This document shows positions 1 to 7,955 of a stretch of DNA of 64,000 bases, piece after piece. The stretch spans positions 1 through 64,000 of the forward strand of contig NZ_DASUSQ010000004.1 in the NCBI RefSeq assembly GCF_036375055.1. Reading direction: 5' to 3'. Made by a program: the position numbers and the translations under genes. Every line of letters starts with the position of its first letter. The first letter of the stretch is position 1. The notes beneath the pieces are model-generated. The model was not told where the DNA came from. It did not search any database and saw nothing but the letters and a program-made list of their open reading frames with translations. Source of the DNA: Umezawaea sp036375055. Its GTDB lineage: Bacteria > Actinomycetota > Actinomycetes > Mycobacteriales > Pseudonocardiaceae.

Positions 1-40
1 CGACCGCCGCGGAACCCCAGAAGCCCCGGAACGCCGGACG

Positions 41-142
41 CTGAGGCATTCCGGTCGCTGAGGCATTCCGGCTGCCGAGGAAGCCCGGCTGCCGAGGAAG
101 CCCGGCTGTCGCGGCATCCCGGCTGTCACGGAAGCCAGGCCG
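41..142. repeat. 17-bp tandem minisatellite, tract A
   Basis: Six consecutive 17-bp units begin at 41, 58, 75, 92, 109 and 126. Typical units are CTGAGGCATTCCGGCTG and CCGAGGAAGCCCGGCTG, and units 3 and 4 are identical. There are no spacers, so this is a direct tandem array. It lies beyond the 3' end of the Lrp gene, in a stretch with no credible gene from 1 to 383. Confidence 0.85.
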
Positions 143-245
143 GTGCGGGCCCTGGTTGCGCGGCATCCCTGTCACCCGAACACCGGACGACCGCGGAACC
201 CGGCTATCCCGACACCCCGCCACCACGACCACGACAGAACCCCGG

Positions 246-329
246 CCACCGCGAGACCCTGCCACCGCAAGACCCCGGCCACCGCGGAACCCCGGCCACC
301 GCAGAACCCCGGCCACCGCAGGACCGGGG
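246..329. repeat. 17-bp tandem minisatellite, tract B
   Basis: Five units of 16-17 bp begin at 246, 262, 279, 296 and 313, with consensus CCACCGCRGAACCCCGG. In register, this unit matches 13 of 17 bases of the tract A unit, so both tracts look like one diverged family. The tract ends about 55 bp from the stop codon of the Lrp gene. Open frames across the repeats are repeat-driven and were not called. Confidence 0.8.
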
Positions 330-383
330 TCAGCGTGAGACCGGAGCCATCTCGGCACCCGGCCTCGTCGTGGTCGCTGGCGG

Positions 384-866
384 TCAGCGGCGCGGGCGGA
401 TCGGGGTCGCCGGTTCGATGACCGGGCTGCGGATGTGTTCGTAGACGACGCTGGTGCGAACGTCGGCGACCTCGGGTCGCTGGGTGAGGCGGTCGATGAC
501 GAAGGCGTAGAGGAACTTGTTGTCGGGTACGGCGACGTGGATGAGGAAGTCCTCGCCGCCCGCCACGACGAACACGCCGACGGTCTCCGGGAGGCGGGCC
601 GCCCATTCGCGGAACGCCTCGATGTTGACCCGCGACGGCGGGCGGACGCGGACCGAGATCAGCGCCTGCACGGGGCGGCCGACCTCCTCCAGGTCGAGGT
701 CGACCAGGAAGCCGCGGATGACACCGCGTTCGCGGAGCGAGCGGACGCGTTCCAGGGAGGTGGACGGGGAGACGCCGGTGGCGGCGGCCAGTTCGCGGTT
801 GGTGCGCCGTGCGTCGTGCTGCAGTTCCCGCAGGAGTGCCTGATCAAGTTCGTCCAAGTCGGCCAT
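384..866 (-). CDS. Lrp/AsnC-family transcriptional regulator
   Basis: The 160-aa protein has the standard Lrp/AsnC layout. An N-terminal winged helix-turn-helix (about residues 3-60, starting DELDQALLRELQHDARRTNR) is followed by a RAM/AsnC ligand-binding domain (about 65-145) with a VVAGGEDFLIHVAV strand. Family members are octameric regulators that sense amino acids or related metabolites and often control a divergent neighbour. Here the divergent neighbour is the DUF2000 gene starting at 980, so it is the likely target. The ATG at 866 starts right before the HTH, as usual. The effector cannot be read from the sequence. Confidence 0.93.
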   Translation of the reverse strand: MADLDELDQALLRELQHDARRTNRELAAATGVSPSTSLERVRSLRERGVIRGFLVDLDLEEVGRPVQALISVRVRPPSRVNIEAFREWAARLPETVGVFVVAGGEDFLIHVAVPDNKFLYAFVIDRLTQRPEVADVRTSVVYEHIRSPVIEPATPIRPRR

Positions 867-979
867 GCCGCCCCTTCCGCCGAATTAAGTTCGACGACGA
901 TATCGGACTCCGGATTTCGTGCTTAGTATCGCCGCATCAACACGCATACGTGTGGCGAAAGCCCGTGTGAAGGAGTCAC
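867..979. promoter_or_regulatory. Divergent Lrp/DUF2000 promoter region
   Basis: This 113-bp gap separates the starts of the two divergent genes. It holds an AT-richer core (TTAAGTTCGACGACGATATCG, 893-912 region), a possible -10 (TTAGTA) near 923, and the inverted repeat ACACG-CATA-CGTGT at 940-953. AAGGAGT precedes the ATG at 980. The repeat is a candidate Lrp-type site by position only. Confidence 0.35.
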
Positions 980-1453
980 ATGACCACCGCCGTCGTTCCC
1001 GCCCTGGAGCCCCACGAGATCCGCACCGACCTGCCCACCCGCAACGCCAGGCTGAAGTGGGTGATGGTCGTGGACACCGCGCTCGGCGCGGGGCTCATCG
1101 CGAACGCCGCCGTGTGCATGGCGGCGGCCGTCGGGCACGCCATCCCGACGCTGCTCGGGCCCGGCACGACGGACGCGTCGGGCACGCACCACCCCGGCCT
1201 GCCGTGGACGGGGTGCTCGATCCTGGCCGGGGACTCCGCGACGGTCGGGGAGGTCCGGTCCAGGGCGATGACGAAGGAGGGGCTGCTGGTGGTCGACATG
1301 CCCGAGCAGGCGCAGACCAGCCGGGTGTACGACGAGTACCTGGCCGCGGTGGCGGGCACCGAGGCCGCCGACCTGACCTACTACGCGGTGAGCATCGTGG
1401 GGCCGCGCAACAAGGTGGACAAGCTCGTCGGCAAGCTGTCGCTGCTGCGCTGA
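980..1453 (+). CDS. DUF2000 domain protein
   Basis: The 157-aa protein matches the DUF2000 family in length and in its conserved features: an N-terminal KWVMVVDTALGAGLIANAA segment, a GHAIP motif, a GLPWTGCSILAG motif around residue 75 and a hydrophobic C-terminal strand (LTYYAVSIVGP). The family has a ferredoxin-like fold and no established biochemical function. A DUF2000 gene divergent from an Lrp-type regulator suggests local regulation by that regulator. The start has a good ribosome-binding site (AAGGAGT). No signal peptide or membrane segment is seen. Confidence 0.88.
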   Translation: MTTAVVPALEPHEIRTDLPTRNARLKWVMVVDTALGAGLIANAAVCMAAAVGHAIPTLLGPGTTDASGTHHPGLPWTGCSILAGDSATVGEVRSRAMTKEGLLVVDMPEQAQTSRVYDEYLAAVAGTEAADLTYYAVSIVGPRNKVDKLVGKLSLLR

Positions 1454-1516
1454 CCGACGCCCGGTGCGGCCGGGTGGCCGCTAGTCTGCTGGCCCCCGAC
1501 TAGTGCGAGGTGCGCG

Positions 1517-2314
1517 ATGACCGATCGTCCCGCCTGGGTGCCGGACTCCATCAACACCGAACTCCCCAGCGCCGCCAGGGTCTACGACTACCTGCTGGGC
1601 GGCGGGCACAACTTCGCGGTCGACCGCGTCGTGGGTGAGAAGGTGTTGCGGGTACTGCCGAACGGCGGCCAGATCGCCGGGTCGAACCGGGCGTTCCTGC
1701 GGCGGGCGGTCCTGTTCATGATCGAGCAGGGCATCACGCAGTTCCTGGACCTCGGGTCCGGGATCCCGACGGTCGGCAACGTGCACGAGATCGCCCAGCA
1801 GGCCGACCCGAGCGCCCGCGTGGTGTACGTGGACTACGACGAGGTCGCCGTGACCCACAGCGAACTGCTGTTGCAGGGCAACGACAACGCGACCGTCGTG
1901 GCGGCAGACGCGACCAGGCCGGAGCGCGTGCTGGCCGCGCCCGCGGTGCGGACGATGCTGGACTTCGACCGGCCCATCGGGCTGCTCGTGGTGGCGGTGC
2001 TGCACTTCGTGCCGGACGAGAAGGAGCCGCACGAGGTGCTGGCCCAGTACTTCGACGCGCTGCCGCCCGGCAGCCTCGTCGCGCTGTCGCACCTGACCGC
2101 CGACGGCAAGCCGGAGGAGATGGCGGAGGTCGTGGCGGCGATGAAGAACAGCCGCGACCCGATGTACTTCCGGTCGCACGCCGAGTTCGCGGGCATGTTC
2201 GACGGGCTGGAGGTGCTCGACCCCGGCGTCGTCAGCGCCCCGCGCTGGCGGCCCGAGGTCGACTACGACACCAGCCCCGAGGACGTCTACGCGGGCGTCG
2301 GCCGCAAGGTCTGA
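1517..2314 (+). CDS. SAM-dependent methyltransferase, DUF574 (Methyltransf_19) family
   Basis: The 265-aa protein belongs to an actinomycete-expanded family of putative S-adenosylmethionine-dependent methyltransferases. It has the typical N-terminal signature (SAARVYDYLLGGGHNFAVDR), a SAM-binding glycine motif FLDLGSGIPT at about residues 76-85, an acidic strand end VYVDYDEVAV, and VVAADATRP further on. Substrates are unknown for nearly all members. It is 63 bp downstream of the DUF2000 gene on the same strand and could be cotranscribed. GAGGTGCGCG precedes the ATG. Confidence 0.9.
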   Translation: MTDRPAWVPDSINTELPSAARVYDYLLGGGHNFAVDRVVGEKVLRVLPNGGQIAGSNRAFLRRAVLFMIEQGITQFLDLGSGIPTVGNVHEIAQQADPSARVVYVDYDEVAVTHSELLLQGNDNATVVAADATRPERVLAAPAVRTMLDFDRPIGLLVVAVLHFVPDEKEPHEVLAQYFDALPPGSLVALSHLTADGKPEEMAEVVAAMKNSRDPMYFRSHAEFAGMFDGLEVLDPGVVSAPRWRPEVDYDTSPEDVYAGVGRKV

Positions 2315-2332
2315 GGACGAGCGGACCGGCCG

Positions 2333-3370
2333 TCAGGGCACGAGGACGAGGCGGATCGGGTCGCCGACCCGGTTCGCCAGCATCCGCACCGCCTCCGCCG
2401 CGTCCGCGAGCGGGACGTGGCCGCTGATCGACTCGGCGAAATCCAGGCGGTGGTAGGCGGTCAGGTTGACCAGCGCCTCCACGTCCTCCGGCGCGGACCC
2501 GTAGTGGCCGAGGAGCCGCTGGCCGCGCACGCTGAACCCGATGCCGTCGGTCAGGGTGAGCGGACCGCCCACCAACCCGACCAGCACCAGCGCGCCGCCG
2601 AGCCCGAGCACCTCGGCGGCCTGGTCGCGCACCGCCGGGGCACCCGCGAAGTCGAACGCGTGGTCGAGGCCGCGGCCGTCGGTGGCCGTGCGGACCCGCT
2701 GGACGAAGTCCGGCGCGGCGGGGTCGAGGGCCAGGTCCGCGCCGAACACCAGCGCGCGGTCGCGGGCGCTCGGCAGCGGGTCGACCGCGACGATCGGCGC
2801 GGCCCCGATGGTGCGCAGCACCTGCACGGCGTGCGCGCCCAGACCTCCCACTCCCCACACGCCCGCGGACTGCGCGGGCCGGACGCCCGCGGTGGAGTTG
2901 ATCGCCGCGTAGGGGGTGGACACGGCGTCCGGGATGATGGCGGCCTCGTCGAACGGCAGGTGGTCGGGGATCGGCACGAGCGTGTCGTGCCTGGCCAGCG
3001 TGTACCGCGCCCACCCGCCGTCGTAGTTCACGCCCCTGGTCAGACCGGTCAGGCACGGGCGGCCTCGGACGCACAGCTCGCAGCGACCGCAGCTCTGCCC
3101 TGCCTGGAGGATCACCCGGCGGCCGACCGTGACCGACGGCGGCACGTCCGAGCCGAGGACCGCGACCGTCCCGGACACCTCGTGGCCGAGGGTCAGCTTC
3201 GGCCGGTCGTTGTTCCACACCCGGAGCGTGCCGTCGATCAGGTGCAGGTCCGACAGGCACACGCCCGCGGCCGCCACCTCCACCAGCACCTCGTCGGGGC
3301 CGGGTTCCGGGATCGGCACCCGCTCGACGGCGAACTCCAGCGTGGCGAGGTTGAGGCGGGCCGCGAGCAT
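2333..3370 (-). CDS. Zinc-dependent alcohol dehydrogenase (MDR family)
   Basis: This 345-aa protein is a medium-chain NAD(P)-dependent dehydrogenase. From the chosen ATG, the catalytic zinc ligands appear as Cys38 (AAGVCLSD) and His63-Glu64 (GHEV), and a structural zinc lobe has Cys94, Cys97, Cys100 and Cys106. The Rossmann motif GVWGVGGLGAHAVQ lies near residue 170. Typical members oxidise alcohols or reduce aldehydes; the substrate is not evident. An upstream in-frame start would add 12 non-family residues, so I start at the ATG before LAARLN. It is convergent with the methyltransferase gene. Confidence 0.9.
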   Translation of the reverse strand: MLAARLNLATLEFAVERVPIPEPGPDEVLVEVAAAGVCLSDLHLIDGTLRVWNNDRPKLTLGHEVSGTVAVLGSDVPPSVTVGRRVILQAGQSCGRCELCVRGRPCLTGLTRGVNYDGGWARYTLARHDTLVPIPDHLPFDEAAIIPDAVSTPYAAINSTAGVRPAQSAGVWGVGGLGAHAVQVLRTIGAAPIVAVDPLPSARDRALVFGADLALDPAAPDFVQRVRTATDGRGLDHAFDFAGAPAVRDQAAEVLGLGGALVLVGLVGGPLTLTDGIGFSVRGQRLLGHYGSAPEDVEALVNLTAYHRLDFAESISGHVPLADAAEAVRMLANRVGDPIRLVLVP

Positions 3371-3433
3371 CACGGTTCGAGTATGGGGGCGCTCCCGGTG
3401 ATCCACCCGCCGGTTGGGGCAGCGCTGGGGCCC

Positions 3434-4576
3434 CTACATCTCCCGCAGCAGCCCCACCAGCTCCCGCGGGATGCCGTGCGTCTCGTGCAGGTACCGGAGG
3501 TCCCGCTCGGTCAGCGGGTCGCGGTAGCGCGACAGCAGGGACCGCCCCCGCGTCACCAGCGAGCGGAAGCGGCGCTCCTCCTCGCGCAGCACCTCGAACA
3601 CCGGGACCGGCTCCTGCCCGAAGTGCGTGAGCGTCGAGCGCACCAGCGGTTCCGGCAGGTCGGACAGGGTGCGGTCGGGATCGTCGCGCCACAGGGCGGT
3701 GAGCACGCGCCGCAGCAGCCTGCGCAGCACGTAGCCCCGGCCGGTGTTCGACGGGGTCACGCCGTCGCCGATCACCACGACGCTCGACCGCAGGTGGTCG
3801 ACGACCAGCCGGGGATCCGCCAGGTCCCACGGCAGGCCGCTCACCCACGGCGTGAGCAGGTCGGTCTCGAACACCGAGCGGGTGCCCTGAAGGACCATCA
3901 GCAGCCGCTCCAGCCCCATGCCGGTGTCCACCGTGGAGTCCGACAGGGGCGTGAGCGAGCCGTCGGGGTGCCGCCGGTAGCGCATCATGACGTGGTTCCA
4001 CACCTCCACCCACCGGTCGTCGGTGGTGGGCGTGCCGGTCGGCGGGCCGTCGCCCGTCCACACGAACACCTCGCTGTCCGGCCCGCACGGCCCGGTCGGC
4101 CCGTTGGACCACCAGTTGTCCGACACCGTCAGCTCGACCGGGACGCCGAGCGAGGTCCACGTGCTCAGCGACCCCGTGTCCGGGCCGACCTGGTCGTCAC
4201 CGCCGAACACGGTGACGTGCACCAGGCCGGGGTCGACGCCGAACCCGTCGCGGAGCAGTTCGAAGCCCCACCTCAGGCTCTGCGGCCCCTCGTAGGAGCG
4301 CAGCGACCACGACCCGAGCATCTCGAACACGGTCAGGTGCGTCGGGTCGCCGACCTCGTCCAGGTCGGTGGTCCGCAGGCAGCGCTGGACGTTGACCAGC
4401 CGGTCTCCCAGCGGGTGCTCCCGGCCTTCGAGGAACGGGGTCAGCGGGTGCATGCCGGACGTGGTGAACAGGACGGGGTCGCCGGGTGGCGGCAGCAGCG
4501 ACGTGCCGGTCAGCCCGCGGTGGCCGCGCGAGGTGAAGAAGTCGAGGAACGTGTCGATGACGTGCTGGGTGTCCAT
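3434..4576 (-). CDS. Stand-alone alanyl-tRNA synthetase catalytic-domain paralogue
   Basis: The 380-aa protein resembles only the N-terminal half of AlaRS. It has the class II aminoacylation core: VIDTFLDFFTSRGH, a motif-2-like NVQRCLRTTDLDEVG...VFEMLGSWSL, GPTGPCGPDSEVF, and motif 3 VDTGMGLERL. After this comes the start of the tRNA-recognition region (GDGVTPSNTGRGYVLRRLLRRV...LREEERRF). It stops at the point where full AlaRS (about 880 aa) continues into the zinc-binding editing domain and C-Ala domain, so both are missing. It may charge tRNA-Ala without proofreading, or serve a tRNA-dependent side pathway or resistance; this is inference. It sits behind an alanine-rich leader ORF and paired RNA segments. 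Confidence 0.85.
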   Translation of the reverse strand: MDTQHVIDTFLDFFTSRGHRGLTGTSLLPPPGDPVLFTTSGMHPLTPFLEGREHPLGDRLVNVQRCLRTTDLDEVGDPTHLTVFEMLGSWSLRSYEGPQSLRWGFELLRDGFGVDPGLVHVTVFGGDDQVGPDTGSLSTWTSLGVPVELTVSDNWWSNGPTGPCGPDSEVFVWTGDGPPTGTPTTDDRWVEVWNHVMMRYRRHPDGSLTPLSDSTVDTGMGLERLLMVLQGTRSVFETDLLTPWVSGLPWDLADPRLVVDHLRSSVVVIGDGVTPSNTGRGYVLRRLLRRVLTALWRDDPDRTLSDLPEPLVRSTLTHFGQEPVPVFEVLREEERRFRSLVTRGRSLLSRYRDPLTERDLRYLHETHGIPRELVGLLREM

Positions 4577-4669
4577 GGCGGAGGTCCGATCCCTGGAGTG
4601 GTGGGACGACCGGAAAGGGCCACGGCGGAACCGGACGGACCGTTTCCGGTCGCCGGGGGGGTGTCGAGG
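4577..4669 (-). promoter_or_regulatory. Putative attenuator with competing RNA pairings before the AlaRS-like gene
   Basis: Read on the minus strand, segment 2 (GGCGACCGGAAA, 4654-4643) can pair in three exclusive ways. It pairs with segment 1 (CGGTCGCC, 4689-4682, 8 bp) inside the leader ORF. It can fold locally as a GACCG-GAAA-CGGTC hairpin (4651-4638). It also pairs with segment 4 (TTTCCGGTCGTC, 4616-4605, 12 bp with one G-U). A fifth segment, CGGACC just before the gene start, can pair with GGTCCG of the local hairpin region. This is the architecture expected of ribosome-controlled attenuation. Function is inferred from sequence only. Confidence 0.5.
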
Positions 4670-4741
4670 TCAGGCAGCGGCGGCGACCGACGAGCGGGGA
4701 GCTCGCGCGGCCGCGGCGACGTGCTGCGGGTGGACCGACAT
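4670..4741 (-). CDS. Alanine-rich leader ORF (23 codons)
   Basis: This short ORF runs from ATG at 4741 to TGA at 4672-4670. Nine of its 23 residues are alanine, with runs at codons 9-12 and 20-23. The second run abuts the stop codon. GGGTGGGAGG lies immediately upstream of the ATG, but the spacing to the SD-like core is short, so translation is uncertain. Codons 18-20 form segment 1 of the competing structures that follow. The ORF ends 93 bp before an AlaRS-like gene, so the enriched codon matches the amino acid of the downstream enzyme. Alanine-rich ORFs also occur by chance in DNA this GC-rich. Confidence 0.45.
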   Translation of the reverse strand: MSVHPQHVAAAARAPRSSVAAAA

Positions 4742-4942
4742 GCCTCCCACCCTAGGCCGCGGCGCAAGTCGTTTAACCGTCCACTGTGGAGCCGCTGGGC
4801 CTTCCGGGTGAAGGCGGCGACGCGGGTCCGCCACCGTTCACGCAGGTCGCGCCGAACAACCGGCGATCGGGACGGGCGGCGGCCCGGCAACGATTCGGCA
4901 CGGCACCGTTACGCGCACGGCACCGGCCCCGATGTCAGCACC

Positions 4943-5632
4943 GTGGCGACGAGCACGGCGGGGGACCCCGGACGGGAACAGCACGAGCCGTTCGCGGTCT
5001 CCGGGGTGATCGCCGTGCTGTTCCTCGCGAGCGCCTGCGTCTGGGCGTCGGTGCTCGCGCCCGAGGGCGCGGTCGCGGCGGTGACCAGCATCGGCGTCCG
5101 GGACCACTGCGCGTCCGGGTGGGTCGTGCCGGACACCGGCGACGCGCCGATCCCGATGGCGGGCAGGCCGTCGGGGTCGGTGCTGGGCAGCGGTGGCGCG
5201 GTGACGGTGACCGTGCGCGGCCTGACCGGTGACGAGATCGTGCTGGGGCCGCCGGTCGTCGAGGTGGTCAGCCGCCGCCCGGCGCTGCCGGGGGTGTTCC
5301 TGCCCGCGCCGTGCGACGCCGCGCTGCCGCCCGGCTTCCTGACCGCCGACCTGGACCGCCCGACGGTCCTGCTGGCCCCGGACGGGGAGCCCGCCGAGTT
5401 CCCGTACCAGGTCACCGGCACGGAACCGGACCAGATCGTGATCCGGCCGGTGTCGACCACCGACGACGTCGAGTGGCGGCTGCGCATCCCGTGGACGTCG
5501 GGCGTGGGCACCGGGGAACTCGTGGTGGACGACGACGGGACCCCGTTGCGCACCACCGCGACGAGCGCCGCCCGGCCGTTCTGCGTGGAGCTGCCGGACA
5601 GCTCGCGCTGGGTGTCGTGCCGATCCGGGTGA
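4943..5632 (+). CDS. Membrane-anchored hypothetical protein
   Basis: The 229-aa protein has a short cytoplasmic N-terminus, one hydrophobic segment (AVSGVIAVLFLASACVWASV, about residues 18-37) and a long extracytoplasmic part predicted to be rich in beta strands (for example GGAVTVTVRGLTGDEIVLGP). Three or four cysteines in the exported part (HCASGW, PCDAA, FCVELP, SCRSG) could form disulfides. I recognise no family. The GTG at 4943 is the first plausible in-frame start before the membrane segment, but it lacks a clear ribosome-binding site. The 5' gap (4742-4942) should hold promoters for this gene and for the leader/AlaRS unit. Confidence 0.7.
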   Translation: MATSTAGDPGREQHEPFAVSGVIAVLFLASACVWASVLAPEGAVAAVTSIGVRDHCASGWVVPDTGDAPIPMAGRPSGSVLGSGGAVTVTVRGLTGDEIVLGPPVVEVVSRRPALPGVFLPAPCDAALPPGFLTADLDRPTVLLAPDGEPAEFPYQVTGTEPDQIVIRPVSTTDDVEWRLRIPWTSGVGTGELVVDDDGTPLRTTATSAARPFCVELPDSSRWVSCRSG

Positions 5633-5664
5633 CCGGGGGCCGGGCGGTGTGGGACGGTGGATCC

Positions 5665-6756
5665 GTGTCCGATGTCGAGAAACGCCTCCGGGTCCGCCGG
5701 AGCTGCACCAGGTCGCTGTCCGGTCACGGCGAGCCGACGATGCGCGAACGGCTGGCGGGGCTGATCGCCCTGCCGGAGTCCGAGGGCTACCCGGACGTCT
5801 ACGGCACGGGCGATCCCGTGGCCCTGCTGGAACGCCGGGTCGCCGAGCTGCTGGGCAAGCCCGCCGCGCGGTTCGTGGTCAAGGGCGTCATCGCCCAGCA
5901 GGCCGCGCTGCGGACGTGGACGGACACCAGCAGGGTCGCGACCGTGGCTCTGCACCCGTTGAGCCACATCGACTCCGACGAACTGGGCGCCTTCGAGCGG
6001 CTGCACCCGCTGCGCGGCGTGCGGCTGGGCGGGAAGCGCGGGTTCGGCGTCGAGGACCTGGACGCCGCGGGTGAGCCGCTCGGCGTGGTCACCGTGGAGC
6101 TGCCGCTGCGCAACGCCGGGTTCGCGCTGCCGGAGTGGGACGACCTGGTCGCCCTGTCGCGGTGGTGCCGCGAGCGCGGGGTGCCGCTGCACGTCGACGG
6201 CGCACGCCTGTGGGAGTCGGCGGCGCACTACGGCCGCGAGCTGAGCGAGCTGGCCGACCTGGCGGACTCGGTGTACGTGTCGTTCTACAAAGGACTCGGC
6301 GGGCTCGCGGGGTGCGCGCTGGTCGGGTCGGAGGACTTCCTGGCGCGGGCCACGCCGTGGCTCACCCGGCACGGGGCCGACGTGTACGCGAACTACCCGA
6401 ACGCGCTCGCGGCGATCGACGGCCTGAACCGGTACCTGCCGCGGATGTCGGCCTACCGCGACCGGGCGATCACCCTGGCCGCCGCCCTCGCGGGCGTCGC
6501 CGGTGTCACCGTCGACGAGCCGCAGACCAACGGGTTCCGCGTGTTCCTGCCCGGTTCGCCCGAGGCGCTGCGCGACGCGCACCTGCGGCTCGCCGAGCGC
6601 ACCGGCACGTGGCTGTTCCCCGGTGCCGCCGAGACCGACGTGCCGGGGCTGTCCGCGGTGGAGGTCGTGGTCGGCGAGGCGACCTCGGCGGTGACGGACG
6701 CCGAGGCGGCGTCGCTGTTCGCCGACCTGCTCGCCTCAGTCGAGGGTGACCGGTAG
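5665..6756 (+). CDS. Threonine aldolase / beta-eliminating lyase family PLP enzyme
   Basis: This 363-aa fold-type I pyridoxal-phosphate enzyme resembles low-specificity L-threonine aldolases. These cleave threonine or allo-threonine, or related beta-hydroxy amino acids, to glycine and an aldehyde. It shows HVDGARLWESAAHYG, with the conserved Asp that contacts the PLP ring, followed by SVYVSFYKGLGGLAG, whose lysine is the expected Schiff-base residue. ARFVVKGVIAQQAAL replaces the usual glycine-rich phosphate region. The GTG at 5665 follows GGTGG. The 3' end overlaps the convergent P450 gene by 21 bp. The exact substrate is not clear. Confidence 0.85.
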   Translation: MSDVEKRLRVRRSCTRSLSGHGEPTMRERLAGLIALPESEGYPDVYGTGDPVALLERRVAELLGKPAARFVVKGVIAQQAALRTWTDTSRVATVALHPLSHIDSDELGAFERLHPLRGVRLGGKRGFGVEDLDAAGEPLGVVTVELPLRNAGFALPEWDDLVALSRWCRERGVPLHVDGARLWESAAHYGRELSELADLADSVYVSFYKGLGGLAGCALVGSEDFLARATPWLTRHGADVYANYPNALAAIDGLNRYLPRMSAYRDRAITLAAALAGVAGVTVDEPQTNGFRVFLPGSPEALRDAHLRLAERTGTWLFPGAAETDVPGLSAVEVVVGEATSAVTDAEAASLFADLLASVEGDR

Positions 6757-7932
6757 CGCGGCGAAGCCGTACATGAACGGCGAGACCCGGTGGGCGAGCC
6801 GCGAGCGCTCGACACCGAACCCGAGGTTCGGGAAGCGGGCGAACAGCGTGGTCAGACCGATGCGGGCCTCCAGCCTGGCCAGCGCGGCGCCGACGCAGTG
6901 GTGCGGGCCGTGGCCGAAGGCGACGTGCGGCGGGTCGGTCCTGGCGGCCGACAGCCGGTCCGGCTCGGCGTACACGTGCGGGTCGCGGTTGGCCGCCCCG
7001 ACGAGGAACCCGAGCGTGGCGCCCTCCGGGATCGTGACGCCGTGCAGCTCGACCGGCTCGACCGCGAAGCGGAACACCGGCGACAGCAGCACCGGCCCGG
7101 AGTGGCGCAGCAACTCCTCGACGACCCGGTCCGTCACGGCCGCGCGCGGCTGGTCGGGGTGGTCGAGGAGCGCGACGACCGCGTTGGCGAGGAAGTTCGC
7201 CGTCGTGTCGTAGGCCGCGCCCAGCAGGTTCGCCGCGACGGCGGCCACCTCGTCGTCGTCGAGTCGGTCCTCACCGTCGGACGCCCGCAGCAGCAACGAC
7301 AGCAGGTCGTCGCCCTGCCTGCCGCGCTTGACCTCCATCTGGCCGCGCACGTAGTCGAGCGTCGCGAGCAGCGCCGCGTTGGCGGCCTCGCGGTCCGGGC
7401 TGGTCGCCGCGTCGGACCAGCCGCGCAGCATCGCGTGGTCCGACTGGGGCGCGCCGAGCACCGTGCCGATCGTGGTGATCGCGAGCGGGTAGGCGAACGA
7501 GTGCAGCAGGTCCGGCTCGTCCTCCTCCGTCATCGCGTCCACCAGCTCGGCGGCGGTGCGGGAGACGACCGACTCCCACCCGGCGACCACCCTCGGCGTG
7601 AGCGTCCCGCCGACGACCCGGCGCTGGCGCGTGTGGTCCGGCGGGTCGAGCACGAACGCCCGCTCCCAGCCCGTGCCGACGCCCATCGCGAGCCCCGACG
7701 CCAGGAACCGCTCGCTCGCCGACCGGGTGTCGGCGCTGAGCCGCGGGTCCGTGGACAGGGCGCGGACGTCGTCGTGGCGGGTCAGCAGCCACAGGTCCAG
7801 GTCGGCGAACGGCAGGGCCACCTCGGTGACGGGGTCGTTCTCCCGCAGCCACGCGAGCGTGGGGAACGGGTCGGCGTAGTACTCCACCGAGAAGATGTCG
7901 GGCAGGAGGCTCGGCTTCGCGACGCTCGTCAT
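6736..7932 (-). CDS. Cytochrome P450
   Basis: The 398-aa bacterial soluble P450 has an I-helix oxygen-binding motif LLGAAYDTTANF, a K-helix E-x-x-R in EELLRHSG, and the heme-ligand loop AFGHGPHHCVGAALAR with the axial cysteine. Such enzymes hydroxylate small molecules using ferredoxin and a reductase, which are not encoded nearby. Length is normal for actinomycete CYP105/107-like proteins. The ATG at 7932 is chosen because GGAGGAAGTGCC lies immediately before it; an in-frame start 27 bp upstream has no such site. No biosynthetic cluster surrounds it, so the substrate is unknown. Confidence 0.95.
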   Translation of the reverse strand: MTSVAKPSLLPDIFSVEYYADPFPTLAWLRENDPVTEVALPFADLDLWLLTRHDDVRALSTDPRLSADTRSASERFLASGLAMGVGTGWERAFVLDPPDHTRQRRVVGGTLTPRVVAGWESVVSRTAAELVDAMTEEDEPDLLHSFAYPLAITTIGTVLGAPQSDHAMLRGWSDAATSPDREAANAALLATLDYVRGQMEVKRGRQGDDLLSLLLRASDGEDRLDDDEVAAVAANLLGAAYDTTANFLANAVVALLDHPDQPRAAVTDRVVEELLRHSGPVLLSPVFRFAVEPVELHGVTIPEGATLGFLVGAANRDPHVYAEPDRLSAARTDPPHVAFGHGPHHCVGAALARLEARIGLTTLFARFPNLGFGVERSRLAHRVSPFMYGFAALPVTLD

Positions 7933-7955
7933 GGCACTTCCTCCACCGTTGTCGA

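Noticed and set aside
41..329. CRISPR array
   Set aside because: The 17-bp units are directly adjacent with no unique spacers, and no cas genes are present.
4577..4760. T-box riboswitch upstream of the AlaRS-like gene
   Set aside because: No T-box consensus sequence, specifier stem or anti-terminator pattern was seen; the leader ORF with competing pairings explains the region better.
2417..4942. Very long plus-strand open frame across the alcohol dehydrogenase and AlaRS-like genes
   Set aside because: It is a GC-driven antisense shadow of two well-supported minus-strand genes; only its last part, from 4943, has independent protein features.
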